64,000 nt of DNA, from contig JAJOZX010006158.1 of the NCBI GenBank assembly GCA_023014485.1, forward strand, positions 186,001-250,000, given 5' to 3'. Shown piece after piece: positions 31,941-43,752 of this stretch. Both the position numbers and the translations under genes were made by a program. The DNA is from Bathynomus jamesi. Its lineage: Eukaryota > Arthropoda > Malacostraca > Isopoda > Cirolanidae. The notes under the pieces are model-generated. The model was not told the origin of the DNA. It saw only the letters and a program-made list of their open reading frames with translations, and ran no database searches. The first letter of the stretch is position 1. Each line of letters opens with the position of its first letter.

Positions 31941-32474
31941 TGGTTTTAGGAGAATTCACTCTCGGTATTTCGCTCCCCGGTAAATTAACTCCCTGTGCCG
32001 GTCTAAAAATAATCGTTGTCATGGTAACGGCGTTGTTTATATAGCATATCCGGTCTAGGGCATTTAAATTGTTGCTGGCGTGTTCGAGCTCAGGGTAATA
32101 CTAGCCTGAGCGTGGATCTGTAGTATGCGTGCAAAGTCAAAAGTAACGAAAAAGTCCGACTTAACGTAACCATCCGTCCAGTGCCGTGGACCCTTTACCC
32201 TAAGGACATGTAATTTTTCTCAGCCTGGACCCTCTACCCTAATGGCGTTAGGCTGGGCCTATACGTGACGTCACTTCGATGTCACTTTGAACCAATATTT
32301 AGAGTCAGAAGGACTTCTGATAGCGTCATTTATTGGATATATTTTAAAAATTTAAACTACTTTAATTTTTTGTTTAAAATTTAAACTACAGCACTAATTT
32401 AAAACTACTAGGAAGTGAAATACTGGGAGTCAATTTTCCGGAGTGAATTCACTGGGAATGAAATTACTGGTCAC
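31941..32474. mobile_element. MULE-like element (9-bp TSD) in LINE family D
   Basis: The 9-bp repeat ccttttaga flanks 534 bp (31932-31940, 32475-32483). Ends share blocks in mirrored orientation, GAATTCACTC-CGG and TTAACTCCC/TTGACTCCC, interleaved with ATTTCGCTCCC-type units. No transposase remnant seen. TSD length and size parallel the MULE element at 1699. Confidence 0.6.
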
Positions 32475-32840
32475 CCTTTTAGACTCCTACATAAATTACT
32501 CCGAGGTGCTCAGCTTTGCAAATGTTTGCTAACACAATGTCCCGAGCTTCCTGGAGGGTAACAAGACGTGCTCAATATAGCCCAATGCAAAGAATTAAAA
32601 CAATCAACCAACCCGATTATCCAAGTTATTCATCAGTCCTGCCATATGTCTTCTAAGCTAATGGAAGGCATGGTATGAAAACGTTTATCTGTAGCTCCAC
32701 ATTACTATTTTTCATTAATTCTATCTTTATCCTTAGTATTTGAATTTGAATTTTATTGTATTGTCAGTTCATTTATTAATATTTTGTCCTATGGACTAAT
32801 GGTCTGTCAATAAACATTTTCATTTAATTTATTTCATTTA

Positions 32841-33199
32841 CAAGTATATTATAATATGATATATAATAATAAAAATAAAACTTTTAGATATTATAAAAAA
32901 TTTTGGGAATTAAATATAGTTTCCTTTTTTGGAAACAAATATTGTTGTGAATATTTAAATTTATTAAAGTTTTGTATTCATTCCAACTGCAAATTTTCAA
33001 GAAATTCTTTGAATTAAATCGTAATTTAAAATTTTCTCTTGGATACCTCGATAAGAAGGTGTTTTCGTTGTGGAATTGAACACGAGAAAAATATTTCAGG
33101 TCAAATTTCGGAGGAATTAATTTGTTCAGTGAAAGTTTCAACCACACTTGTCAACAAATTTACTGAATAAATTACTTCAGTTTCAATCTTATCATCATT

Positions 33200-33247
<48 letters not shown>

Positions 33248-34139
33248 TAATAGTAATATATATCCAAATCAAAATGACACCTAAATTAACAATAGCAACA
33301 AAAGAATCCGAAAAACACGAGTTTTTAAACTCCGATTGTGCTAAAATGATACTAACATTATAAAATTTAAACGAGAAAAATGAATGAAGTGATCACCACG
33401 TGTTTTCGCCGAACCAAAATATGAAATCTTCTGTCAAAGACCCACAACAAAATGAAACGAAGTTATTCTCGCATTAATACACTCAACTTGCAAAAGGACC
33501 AAAGCTGGAAATGTTAACAAGAAAATTTGTAGGTGTAATTATATACCCGAGGAGTTTCCCCAACCCATGGCTCACGCGCAACATGTTCCAGACGAAGCTG
33601 TTTCGGGTACCTCACAAAAGTTAGTGATAAAGTACAAGCGAGAAACAACTGATTGAAATTGTAATTTTGCGGCCAACGAAGTGAAAATTGCGGTGGCTTA
33701 CTGCACTCTGGATTTTCAGAGACTGGCAAATAATATGCAGTGCGAGGTTTTCCATTAGAGGAAACCCAAAGTAGGTAGGGATACTTTCGGGTTTAGGATT
33801 TCCAAAATATCGATGTGACTCACCACATATTTTGGATTTTTAAAGTAGCTCATAGTCGAAAAAAATTGGGGGCCAATATACATTATACTATAAAAGGTAT
33901 TGGAACAAGCTTCTGTCTGCCAGTGCCTGAATGTTCTAAATATAAATTGTCTATATAGGGCAGCACTGTAATCCAAAGTCAATAGCTAGTCCTGCACAGG
34001 GGTCCGAGTCAACAGAGTTTGAACGTAAAAGATAGTCAGATTTCATTTCGCAGTTGTGACTGGCGGAAGATTGTGGAAGATTGTGGAACATGCTAGTGTG
34101 GAGCCCAGACCCAACAGATCAAAATTTATGACAAACCGT
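32841..34139. other. AT-rich intergenic DNA with (ATA)n
   Basis: (AAT)n at about 33201-33246. No supported gene; short ORFs at 32884-33147 and 33514-33982 have no recognisable motif. Confidence 0.5.
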
Positions 34140-34432
34140 GGGCGGCAAACTTGAAATGTAACGTGAAGACCGGATGTGTAGCCTAATATCCATCGTCCAG
34201 AATGTCAATGTGCGCACAGATCCTTCGGCAAGTGTGTCCACTGTACGTAACGAATTGCATGCAGGAGGATTCTTTAGAAGAGCAGCTGTCCGCAAGACAA
34301 CTGAACGCAAAGCGACAACTATAGAAGAATTCAAAGCATCACATGAACAAGCAATTTCTCGAATTACAAGAGATACTTTGTCCGGAATACTGCAAAATTT
34401 TGCTGTTCGTGTGCAAAGAGCGAGTTAGTTAA
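34140..34432 (+). pseudogene. Tc1-like transposase remnant, internally deleted
   Basis: ASVSTVRNELHAGGFFRRAAVRK is the second HTH and linker of a Tc1 transposase; it passes directly into ISRITRDTLSGILQNFAVRVQ, like the extreme C-terminus (P-R-x-L-x-x-L-x-x-S-M-P-R-R). The whole catalytic domain is missing. Confidence 0.55.
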
Positions 34433-34577
34433 GAGAACATCACATAGAGCATGTTTTACACTGGGGGACTAATTCCCCATGTGTATAGAAGGTATATTAA
34501 AAACGTCATGCTTTTATTTCAAATAATGAAATAAATACAAACTTTTTAAAGGTCAGATGTTTCAAAAAAATCACCTG

Positions 34578-34617
<40 letters not shown>

Positions 34618-34620
<3 letters not shown>

Positions 34621-35526
34621 GGCGTCCCAAAAAAATGTATACACACTTTAAATACTTATAAAGGCAGTGTTTATTAAAATACATTTCATTTTCAAAATGT
34701 AATAGAATCTACAGACATTATTTAATTGTTTTGTCAACGCCTGTTTTCAAACTGACGTCCGTTCTGGTCCAGGCACTGCTGATAACGCGAAGCAATGGAA
34801 TCGCAAACATCACGAAACATTTCGTTTGGTATTTGTGTGCATTCTCGTTCAATGGCTGCTCTCAATTCAGCGACTGTTGCAGGTTTTATAGCGTAGACTT
34901 TGTCTTTTAAGTATCCCCATAAAAAAAAGTCTAGTGGTGTGAGGTCTGGTGAACGCGGAGGGTATTCTACGAAACCCCTTCGTCCAATCCACATCCACAT
35001 CGTGCCAAGTACCACTCGCAATACTCCACTCTTCGGTCCGGATCATCATCTTCATTAATAGCATGGACTAATCTTGGAATGTAACTTTTCCATTGACAGC
35101 GCTTCAAAATGCGTTGGACAGACGATTCTGAAATTCCTACCTCACGACTCGCTTGCCGCACAGATTTTCTTGGACTTTGGTGATACGTTTCCAGTACTCT
35201 TTCTTGCTTTGTGGGGCTTGTCGATGTCCGTGGTCTTCCGGAACGTTTCTTGTGGACATTCTGAACAGTTCCATCGGCTTCAAACTTATCTCTAATTCGA
35301 GTGATGGTAAGTCGCGTTGGTGGATCTGTTTGAAACTCCCTCCTAAACTGTCTTTGCACTTCAACTGCGTTTTCACACTTCCAGTAGCATTTTAGAATGA
35401 ATTTCCTTTGTTCAAAGCTTAGTCTGACTGCCATTATTAATTCTAATGGGTTTAACTTGGAAAGAAAGAAACATCAATTGAGCTATCAGCTGTTAAAGTG
35501 TGTATACATTTTTTTGGGACGCCCTG
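34618..35526. mobile_element. DD41D mariner, internally deleted
   Basis: Ends CAGGGCGTCCCAAAAAAATG, mirrored at the right end, in TA-rich flanks ((TA)n at 34582-34614 and 35527-35543); the left TA itself has changed to CA. Encloses a minus-strand transposase. Confidence 0.88.
34734..35434 (-). pseudogene. DD41D mariner transposase lacking its catalytic centre
   Basis: Starts [15 protein letters not shown] at 35434; [32 protein letters not shown] linker; second [28 protein letters not shown] and EYCEWYLA. At about 34970-35020 the frame shifts straight into [19 protein letters not shown] and LDFFLWGYLKDKVY, then a normal C-terminus. About 110 residues with the first and second catalytic aspartates are deleted. 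Confidence 0.88.
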
Positions 35527-35788
35527 TATATATATATATATATTATTCACTAAATTAATAACACACTTGTACGTGTTTTATACTCTACTTCTCCATTCAA
35601 AATGTACATATACAATCCATGATGGCTATAAATATCCACATACCAATATACCAATGGTGTATATATTGTTTAAAATTTGGAAACAAGTTCATCATCTGGT
35701 AAATAATTATGGAGAGTGACAGCACTGGCTTTTACCTTCCATATAAGATTCACTCCGTTGTGACAAAATTAATTAAGCAGTAAACTGT

Positions 35789-35837
<49 letters not shown>

Positions 35838-36814
35838 TCATAAGTATAAAAATTAATAATTCTAACATTCATTTTTTAATATAAGGTCCAAACTCGCGTG
35901 ACATGCTCCTATGCATAATATTGATGCAGAGCCTCGAAAAATAATTAAAATTAAAATTTTCTTTGTTTTATTTTTGCAAAGTAATTGATGAATTGTTTTT
36001 TTTTTTAAATTACCTAATCATTTTTTAGATTAAGCTTAATCATGTAATCGTGTTAAATTCTGCAATGTTCATTTTTTTTTATACATTCTCTCTTAGTTGT
36101 AAAAGATGAAATCATATCTTGCCGAAACTCTAAACCAAAACTAAGTTTTAAATTTTAAGCATTTAATTTTGGCTCATATGCATGTTTAATTTTAATTCAT
36201 AATAAAATGCATATTTCAATTTCCATTTTTAGTTAACTCGCCAAATCATGATAACATCAGATCTGTCAATATACTGTTTAAGAGAAAAATGAGCTTTCAT
36301 CTTCAAATGTTACATATCTGTCAATATGCTTTTACAGTAAAAATTTGCCTTTATCTTCAAATATTTTGTAAAAGAATTCAGCCTATTGAGAATTAAAACA
36401 AAAGATCAACATTAAATAATAATGACGTCACCAATTTAAAACATAAAAACCCTTGTAATCTTCCAAATTATTATTCTGTTTGTATAATCTGACATAGAGG
36501 CTGAAAGCATTACCTGTAATTGTAATATCTAGAAGCAGTAAAAGTCAGTAAAAGATATTTTTACTTCACCTTTGAGTTCGTATTCTCCAAGAGTATTGTT
36601 GTTAAAATAACAACATTTTCAAGAAGCAGTAAAATTAGAAATCAGTCAGTCTTATGTTTGAGACCAGTTTTGCCTCTCCAACTTCACTGATACGCTACAA
36701 GAAGAATCGGGGAAACGTCAGATAATTTAGTAAGTTTTCACAGAATCCCCCCGATCCGCTACAAGAAATCGGTGTGAAGTATAAAAAATACTACTGCGAT
36801 TCTCTACATGGTAC
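35527..36814. other. AT-rich intergenic DNA with (TA)n and an imperfect duplication
   Basis: (TA)n at 35791-35833. 36262-36312 and 36313-36363 form an imperfect direct repeat (ATCTGTCAATAT...TTTCATCTTCAAAT pattern). No gene. Confidence 0.5.
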
Positions 36815-36822
36815 CAGCTACC

Positions 36823-37790
36823 TAGGGTTGCCAACTCCATGAAGTTTGAAAAAAGGATAAGAAATCAATTCCAATATACTGTCTACAGGGTCAGGGAAAG
36901 AAGTAAAATTTTATTTATAATTTATTGCAATTTATACTGCATACTCTTTTATTGCATACTTTCTTAAAGGAAATATTTTTATTGATATACAGATATTGAC
37001 CCATTGAGTCATGCATTGACAAAATTTATGGTAACTTAATATTTATTTATTGTTAAATTTATACTTTTCTTGATTTTTTGCAATTTCAGTAAAAGAGTAT
37101 CATTTTTTATTTTTTTCGCAAAACCCAAACAATTATCCTTTAAATTGAAATAAACAAAAAGCTCACTTTTTACTAGTTCAACCGAACATCAGTTTCTATC
37201 ATCACGCGATTGAGCGTTCATCACACTGAAAATTCTTTCGCAATATGCAGATGTTCCAGAAATAGATAAAACAAAAGATACTACTTTGAAAATATTCACA
37301 AATTTGAAATCACTATGTTTCAATAACAGGTGTCATTTGTTGCCTGTGTTTGTACACTTCAAATTTATATAAGGTGAGGAAATTACTATGATTATTGCGT
37401 AAATAACGTACCTATTTGTTGACACTTAACTCTTTCGGAACTTTCTCGCCTCAGGGAATTCTGGAGACTGGAGAAGAACTGAACGAATCGAGATGGATTC
37501 TGCAATCTACATAGAAGTGATTGCCAAGTTTTATTTAAGAAACGCAATCCTACAAGCCCGCTACACGGAACGTTAATATTGAGGTGAAGAAATGAACTTA
37601 TAAAATGTTACTCGACTTAAGACTGTAATTATTTCCTTTTAAACAAAAGTTTTATTACAAAACTGTTGTTTGGAACAAGATTGTTATCAGAAAAGGACAA
37701 ATGGCGTCCTTTCCGAACTCAATAAAGGACAAGGACAAAAATCTACAAAAAAGGATTGTCCTTTTCAAAAAAGGACGGTTGGCAACCCTA
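36823..37790. mobile_element. hAT element with transposase tail
   Basis: Ends TAGGGTTGCCAAC and GTTGGCAACCCTA; 8-bp TSD cagctacc at 36815-36822 and 37791-37798. Subterminal AAAGGACAA-type repeats on the right. 968 bp. Confidence 0.88.
37080..37275 (-). pseudogene. hAT transposase dimerisation-domain remnant
   Basis: Minus strand reads SGTSAYCERIFSVMNAQSRD, then a stop, then SVELVKSELFVYFNL. This is the CE-R-x-FS-x-MN signature of the hAT C-terminus in a lineage different from the element at 19915. Confidence 0.7.
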
Positions 37791-37894
37791 CAGCTACCCC
37801 ATAGTGAGAAATCCGTTGCTGCCACCTAACCAGAACTCCCGTCAACCTCGAACCAACCAAGGCCATAAACGGAAGGTTAACATTAGTATTCGTA

Positions 37895-39453
37895 CAGAGA
37901 AATATTTCAGTTATATTCGTCCTTATCTTTTGTACTATACATACGATAATCATGAAAAGTTTACCATTCGTTTAAAAAAAATTTAACAAATAAAATATTA
38001 GTTCAACTCCAACACAATGTAAATCAAAGAATTTGAGGAAAATAAAAAAAAGTAAAAATGCAAAAGTTTTCCTACATTTATATACAAAATTATTTAATAC
38101 TGAGTGTGTCCATCTTTCGCTTGAATGACTTCAGCGATTCGCTTTGGGTATTTTTTTTATAAGGTTTCGACCTCTCTCAGTAGAAATTTTAGCCCATTTT
38201 TTGAAAGAAAATTATTGCAATTCATTCAGATTCAAAGGGTTTCTCTTGCGGACAACTTTTTTCAAATCAAACCATAAATTCTCGATTAAATTGAGATCTT
38301 TGGCTTTAACTGAGCCACTCGAGAAGCTTGAAATTTTGTTGTTGAATCCATTTCATGGTGCTCTCACTTTTATGTTTTGGATCAATATCTTGTTGCAATA
38401 CGCCACTGCGACCCATTCGCAACTCCCGACAATACATTTTTTATAAAATTTCCTCAGATTTCTTCGGATTCAAGATTCCATTGATGATAACAAGCTTTCC
38501 TGGACCAGAAACACAAAAGCATCCCCAAAGTTTAACCGTAGGAATGATGTTTTTTTTCCTCGAATGCAGTATTTAATTTTCGCCAAACATACCACTGATT
38601 GTTATTTCCGAATAATTCAATTTTGATCTCGTCTGTCCAGAGAACTTTCTTCCAGAATGCAAATCCATTATTTTGATGATCCTTGGCATACATTAAACGA
38701 GCTTCTTCGTGCGCTTCTCGTAGCAGAGGTTTTCTTCGAGTAACTCTTCCATGCAGACCATTCTTTCTCAATGTACGATGTCTAGCAGAGGGATGGACAT
38801 CGATCTTAGACAGTCTTAATGTTTGGCAAATATCACCCGCAGTCACTCGTGGATTCGCAGCAGCCTTTTTTCAATCCGTCTAGTTGTACGTTCTGAAATC
38901 TTGCAAGGTCGTCCACACCTTTGTAGAACTTTATTTGTTTCAAAGCCTTTCCATTTCTTTATTACTACAGCAACCGCCGTAAATGGAATTCAAAGCTGCT
39001 GTTCTATCTTCCTATAACTCTTTCCAGACTCATTTGCAGCAATAACGTATCTCTTAAGGTCTGTAGACAACTCTTTACCATGACGACCCATTGCTTATAA
39101 ATGATTTGTACAGTCAACCGTCTTCCATGAAGATTCACGAGAAAAAATTCTAGAATTCAGAATTGCTAACAATCTCTAGTCAATAAACAGCCAACTACTG
39201 GTAAAATATTTTAAATTCATCACGCCTAAGGTGGACACACAAAGTATTAAATAATTTTGCAAATAAATGTATGAAAGCTTCTGCATTTTAACTTTTTTTT
39301 TATTTTCCTCAAATTCTTTGATATTTTACATTATATGTTGGAGTTGAACTAATTTCTTTTATTTGTTAAATTTTTCTGAACGAGCAGTAAACGTATAATT
39401 ATCCTAAGTATGGTACAAAAGATAAGGACAAATACAACTGAAATATTGCCCTG
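37895..39453. mobile_element. Tc1-like element with about 220-bp inverted repeats
   Basis: CAGAGAAATATTTCAGTTA after TA at 37893-37894, and the mirror ending ATATTGCCCTG before TA at 39454-39455. Arms extend to about 38115 and from about 39235, including TTGAGGAAAATAAAAAAAA. Length 1,559 bp is normal for a complete Tc1 element. Confidence 0.85.
38110..39091 (-). pseudogene. Tc1-like transposase, near full length, decayed
   Basis: Starts MGRHGKELSTDLKRYVIAA at 39091; HTH KSYRKIEQQL; CGRPCKISERTTRRIEKR; LRKNGLHGRVTRRKPLL; VLWTDEIKIELFGNN holds the first catalytic D; LQQDIDPKHKS the second; LNLIENLWFDLKK the glutamate (NLIENLW). Stops at 38991 and several frameshifts, for example near 38530 and 38320. 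Confidence 0.8.
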
Positions 39454-39486
39454 TACAAATACTTTGAGCGCCACTATACAGGCCAC

Positions 39487-39555
39487 CCTGGGTGCCTAGT
39501 AGTTAAGACGCTGGGCTGCTGGTGGGGCATGGTTCAGATTTCGTTAAACTGAAGG
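39487..39555 (+). other. tRNA-like segment, possible SINE head
   Basis: GGTGCCTAGTAGTTAAGACGC resembles an A box region (split here: GGTGCCTAGTAG, TTAAGACGC) and GGTTCAGATTT a weak B box 45 bp on. No cloverleaf could be drawn with confidence, and the B box deviates from GGTTCRANNCC. Confidence 0.25.
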
Positions 39556-39620
39556 TCTAAGGTAGAGTGAAAAGCTTGACTTTCGTCAGAATGAACAATT
39601 CGGGCGGAAGCTAACCAAAG

Positions 39621-39624
<4 letters not shown>

Positions 39625-39707
<83 letters not shown>

Positions 39708-39708
39708 T
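39625..39708. repeat. (TA)n(CA)n microsatellite
   Basis: About 84 bp. Confidence 0.95.
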
Positions 39709-39846
39709 AATTTTAAAATTGGAACTCCTTTATATCTGTGATGCTTTTGTGCCAACCAGCTCTATCATATAATTAAATTACATTGTTCATTAACAGCGAC
39801 AAGACTGATTAAAGATTATTCCGGGACATTCATTCCGTATTTATAT

Positions 39847-39849
<3 letters not shown>

Positions 39850-39890
<41 letters not shown>

Positions 39891-40130
39891 TCAAAGACCT
39901 TTCGGTCCACTCGAGGAGATTCCATTTTTAACCTCTTCTAGCAGTAGCAGAAAAATGGATAGAAAAACATAGGGCTCTCTCCCCACCCTCCGCTCCCTCC
40001 CCGCTTAGGCAGGTACGGCAAAAGGTTGAAAAAATATCTTGACCTTGGAAAAGTAGCCAAGGAAATTTCCTAGGAATGAGGAGAATATATAAGCTAGCTC
40101 TACAATTACACTGTGCACACATGGGGATCA
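39850..40130 (-). mobile_element. LINE family A, 3' UTR and (TC)n tail, copy 2
   Basis: (GA)n at 39850-39888, then the block shared with 205-470 (GCCTCAAAGACC, CTCTCTCC, AGGCAGGTACGG, AAAAGTAGCCAAGGAAATTT). Same order and strand as copy 1. Confidence 0.7.
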
Positions 40131-41095
40131 TAACACTAGATACAGCACCACTGTATAAACTAACCAATTACTGTATATACTTAATGTATATACCGATCGC
40201 ACATCAACCACTTGGTATCGTCACAAAAACCTCGAACATATGGTTTTGATTTTATGAAACATATTTATAGCTCTATTTACCGAGGTGTTGGTCCAACAAA
40301 GACCCCATGACCCACTTCAGGCTATCACCAAAAGGATTAAGAGAGAGGTAAAGGTTAAACTCTCCATATCTACACCCATGTACGCACAAAGCTATCATGC
40401 CGGCAGTGATGAAATGCTTCTACAGGAAAGGGGTGTAAACAGGAAATAAGAACAACAAACAAATTTTCCACACCATATTCTCACCCGTCACGTGCATCCA
40501 GCGAACCAAGAGAAAGAAGCGAAAAAGAAATCGTGACGGCATAAACGCAAATGCACTTCACCTAATCCATGCCGTGCATTTTTTTTTTATTTGCCATGCA
40601 ATTATATTTTTGCAAAATACTTTTGTACTTCATTCTTAGACATATTAAGAAGGCAGGCAAGTCTGTGAGCATATTTTCTTTAACTGGATGCATGTCATGT
40701 GTACGTCTGCCAACTCTTTGAATGTCGCTGAATTTCAGCTTGGGCCTCCCGTTGTGAAAGGTGTTTTTGCAGCAAGTGTTATAATTGAATCGCTCATACC
40801 TCGCGGTGATGTGCCACCACGAAAGTAGAGAAAATCTCTCTTCGGCGAGGAATAACAGTGGTAGGTCCTTGTATCTATCCCCGTGTACTTGTCCCTCATG
40901 GAGACTGAAAGTGTTTCGTGGATGATCACCCGTTGTTGCTACAGCGAATTGAGGAGTATCCCACTTGGAGTTGTTTATGAAGCAAGTGATAAAAAAAATG
41001 AGTTGCTCGATGGTTGACCATGCTATGTGGAGCACAATCAACCAGAGACGTCTCTCTAAAATGGGGGAAAATTAAGTGTAGGAGGAAATGTTTAA
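40131..41095. other. 965-bp segment inserted within LINE family A copy 2
   Basis: In copy 1 the UTR block and the reverse transcriptase are about 40 bp apart; here 965 bp intervene. I found no clear inverted ends. It contains the minus ORF 40562-41041. Confidence 0.5.
40562..41041 (-). CDS. Hypothetical 159-codon ORF, unrecognised
   Basis: Longest ORF of the inserted segment (starts MIVLHIAWSTIEQLIFF; contains GDHPRNTFSLHEGQVHGDRY and CCKNTFHNGRPKLKF). A hydrophobic stretch lies near the N-terminus (about residues 13-22). No motif I can tie to a family; composition is unlike the transposases here. Could be chance or part of an unknown element. Confidence 0.2.
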   Translation of the reverse strand: MIVLHIAWSTIEQLIFFITCFINNSKWDTPQFAVATTGDHPRNTFSLHEGQVHGDRYKDLPLLFLAEERFSLLSWWHITARYERFNYNTCCKNTFHNGRPKLKFSDIQRVGRRTHDMHPVKENMLTDLPAFLICLRMKYKSILQKYNCMANKKKMHGMD

Positions 41096-42235
41096 ACAAA
41101 CTCCCGCAGGGTTATGTTATAATACTATGTTCTCAAATTATATCATATGAGGATGTCTTAAATCTTCAGTATATTCAGAACTTTGTCCAACCTATTTTTA
41201 AACACGTTTACACTTTGGCTTGAAACAACCTTCGAAGGAAGTTGGTTCCAGATATTAACTATTTTATAAAAGAAATTACCACAGATGAAGGTACTAAATG
41301 TTTTAAGTTCTATTTTAAAACCATTATTTCTTGTCGAATTGGTATTAAACGAGGATAATTTCCTGTAGTCTACCCTGTCTATTCGATTGAGTATCTTGAA
41401 AACTTGAATAAGCTGACAGCGCAACCTCTTGGTCTCTAACGTAAACAGATTTAAACGTTCTAATCTTCGGTGGTAGTTTTGCAGTCTCATTGAAGGGATC
41501 AGTTTTGTGGCCCTTGTGCCCTTTCCAACCTCTCTACATCCTTCCTAAGGGACGGAGACCAAAGCTGCACACAATACTCGAGTTGAGGTCTACCTAATGA
41601 ATTGTAGAGAGACATTACAATCTCCTCGTTTCTAAATTGGAACAGTCTTTTAATATAACCTAGTATTTTTGAGGCCATATTTTCGACTTCTGCACAGCGC
41701 TTTGACGGTCTGATATTATTATTAATATAAACTAAGTCTTTCTGTAGATCATTCTCAGTCAAGTTTCTCCCCAACAGAGAGTAATCGGTCTTCGGATTCT
41801 TGTAGCCTATGTGCTACCTGTAATAATGGATTCCAACAGCTTGCCGACAATTGATTAAACTGATCCGGCGGTAATTACATGGATTTTGCCTATTCCTTTT
41901 TTTCAAGGAAAGGTGTTACATTTGCTAATTTCCAGTCGGTTGGGACTTTCCCTAATTCGAATGAGTGTTTGAATATCAATATCACAACAATATTGTGGCT
42001 AACATCTTTTAATACCCTCGGAAGAAATAAGTCGGGACCGGGTGATTTGTATTTATTCATCTTGTCAGTTAATCTAAGGGATGGTTACCATCAAACATAA
42101 TCTGGGGATTTGGTACTTCAGTTAAGTCTTTTTCCGTGAAGATTGTGACAAAGAACTCGTTTAACGTATTAACTGTATCTATGTCACTGAATTTCAATAT
42201 GCCATTTCTACACTTGCCGAACAAACAAAAACTGG
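41096..42235 (-). pseudogene. LINE family A reverse transcriptase, copy 2
   Basis: Minus strand. 41840-42220: MNKYKSPGPDLFLPRVLKD, FELGKVPTDWKLANVTP (start of the RT fingers). After an internal deletion at about 41817: GRNLTENDLQKDL, LGRPQLEYCVQLWSPSL, LERLNLFTLETKRLR, NIWNQLPSKVVSS. Ends near 41158. Several frameshifts; the palm YADD region is deleted. Confidence 0.8.
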
Positions 42236-42315
42236 GACTTCAGTTTTTGATGTATTGATTAAGACATTAATCTAGCCTGAACAAATCTAAAGTAACCAAA
42301 CTTAGTCTCAACCGA

Positions 42316-42319
<4 letters not shown>

Positions 42320-42386
<67 letters not shown>
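42320..42386. repeat. (TA)n microsatellite
   Basis: Two (TA)n blocks separated by one TAA step. Confidence 0.9.
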
Positions 42387-42387
<1 letters not shown>

Positions 42388-42947
42388 CGGGTGGCGTAGT
42401 ATCGCGATACATTTTATTATTTGTATCGTACAGAAAAATACGATACAAATAAGCGTCAGTAACGCGATACTTTATCATAGACTCAGTTAGTGATCTTTCC
42501 CCGAATGTCTGATGAATTGTTTGAGGTCACTCTTTGTAAAATTCAATAAAAATAGAAAGTAATTCAGTTGTTTCATAATATATATATATATATATATCGG
42601 GTGATTGATAAGTCTGTTACCACTGTAATGGTGAATAAAAAATAATTACAAACCAGAGTAACGTGTGATGTTTTTTTATTTGAGGTTATTTTTACACAAT
42701 TACACATTGGAAATTAAGAGTGGAAATTCTTTCTTTTAAATCATTGACATTACGAGGTTTTGTTGCATATACCCTATCTTTCACCATACCCCATATTTTC
42801 ACAAATCAACGATCTGAAACACAGAAAATATTTCATCATTACGATGGTAACAGACTTATGAATCACCCGATATATATATCGTATCGTAATACATTTTTGC
42901 CAATGTATCGAGTATCGCGTTACTTTTTTTGGCCCCGATACACCACC

Positions 42948-42950
<3 letters not shown>
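42388..42950. mobile_element. Probable hAT MITE, interrupted by a mariner MITE
   Basis: Left GGGTGGCGTAGTATCGCG and right CGATACACCACCCTG are imperfect inverted ends (CAGGGTGGTGTATCG type). Interior GTATCGCGATAC/ACGATACAAAT motifs recur on both sides. Flanking (TA)n hides any 8-bp TSD. Confidence 0.6.
42597..42870. mobile_element. 274-bp mariner MITE with transposase scrap
   Basis: Ends TCGGGTGATTGATAAGTCTG and mirror CAGACTTATGAATCACCCGA between TA dinucleotides. About 42700-42810 on the minus strand reads WGMVKDRVYATKPRN and VNDLKERISTL, the mariner segment just after the third catalytic aspartate. A deletion derivative nested in the hAT MITE. Confidence 0.75.
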
Positions 42951-42984
<34 letters not shown>

Positions 42985-42989
<5 letters not shown>

Positions 42990-43752
42990 AACCCTCGTCC
43001 AACGCGAGGGTTAGGTTCCTCCAGAACGGCGTGTTAGGTAAATCCGCTTGGACAAACTCAATACCTTATGAGATAAATGGGGATACGTGAACGCGGCCGT
43101 GTAAAGTCTCCCATTAATACTTAGATACGTAGATTTTTTTATTCATACAAATGAATTTCCCTACCTATATTGTATATGAAATAAGAACATAATAAAGTCA
43201 AACATAATGATATTTACATATAAATAAAAATATATTAAATGAAAATAGCACGCATCTTTTCTTCACTCTTTCGGATGGTGCGTATGGTAGACTCATTCGC
43301 GTGATATTCGCGGCCAAGTGATGTTATGTTCATACCACCACGCAACTTACCTAGAATCTTTATTTTTTTTTCGGCTAATATAACCATACGACTTTTCTTC
43401 TCTTCACTATCATTTGCAGATGTTTTACGATGCTTTACGTAAAACAACAGCAAAATACGACAAAAACAATCCAACACAACTTCACTGAATTTAACGCGTT
43501 AGCGGGACTGAGACAAAGGGTGATGTGAGTGGTGACGCGAGAGGGAGGGAGATGCGGGAGTGTTGGAGAGTGTAAAAGAAAACACTAGCGCGCGCATTGG
43601 CACGCGTACAGTACTACTGTATGAGAGCGTGTTTGGCGGACCGTGTATAATCAAATTTTCCGCTTTCGGCAAATAATTAATTGTTCGCATTTATTTTTCC
43701 GTGTATAAGCAAATTCGCGCTGGACAAACACGCGTTGGACGAGGGTTTACTG
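42985..43752. mobile_element. pogo/Tigger-like element, deleted
   Basis: Ends AGTAAACCCTCGTCCAACGCG-like (42986-43006) and mirror CGCGTTGGACGAGGGTTTAC, each next to TA. Carries a CENP-B-type HTH ORF on the minus strand and no DDE domain. (TA)n precedes the left end. Confidence 0.78.
43235..43477 (-). pseudogene. pogo-type transposase N-terminal HTH
   Basis: 80 codons: AEKKIKILGKLRGGMNIT then SLGREYHANESTIRTIRKSE, then KMRAIF. This is the CENP-B/Tigger N-terminal HTH pattern (KxxIL, G-x-x-x-x-x-x-x-L-x-N-ESTVRTI). The ORF opens with 24 unrelated residues, so the true start is uncertain. Confidence 0.7.

Larger units (their letters stand above)
28530..32840 (+). pseudogene. LINE family D, full-length but heavily decayed
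   Basis: Endonuclease islands: LEIVSCNVKSLRNS (about 28553), FGGITFLIRKK, IMGDFNTHVNSN (about 29175), WIDHCLTSNNLKD. Linker: AAIRRCKQENFIRASKA and TIDGVSGEEEIARQWKNHY (30330-30560). RT: NQFGFKKRHSTDL (about 31060), SPLLFNMYIEGL (31378) and LTYANDIVLIS (31477), where YADD has become YAND. 3' end with GTCAATAAACATTTT near 32810. Interrupted by a MITE (28788-29004) and a MULE-like element (31941-32474). Dozens of stops show age. Confidence 0.75.
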
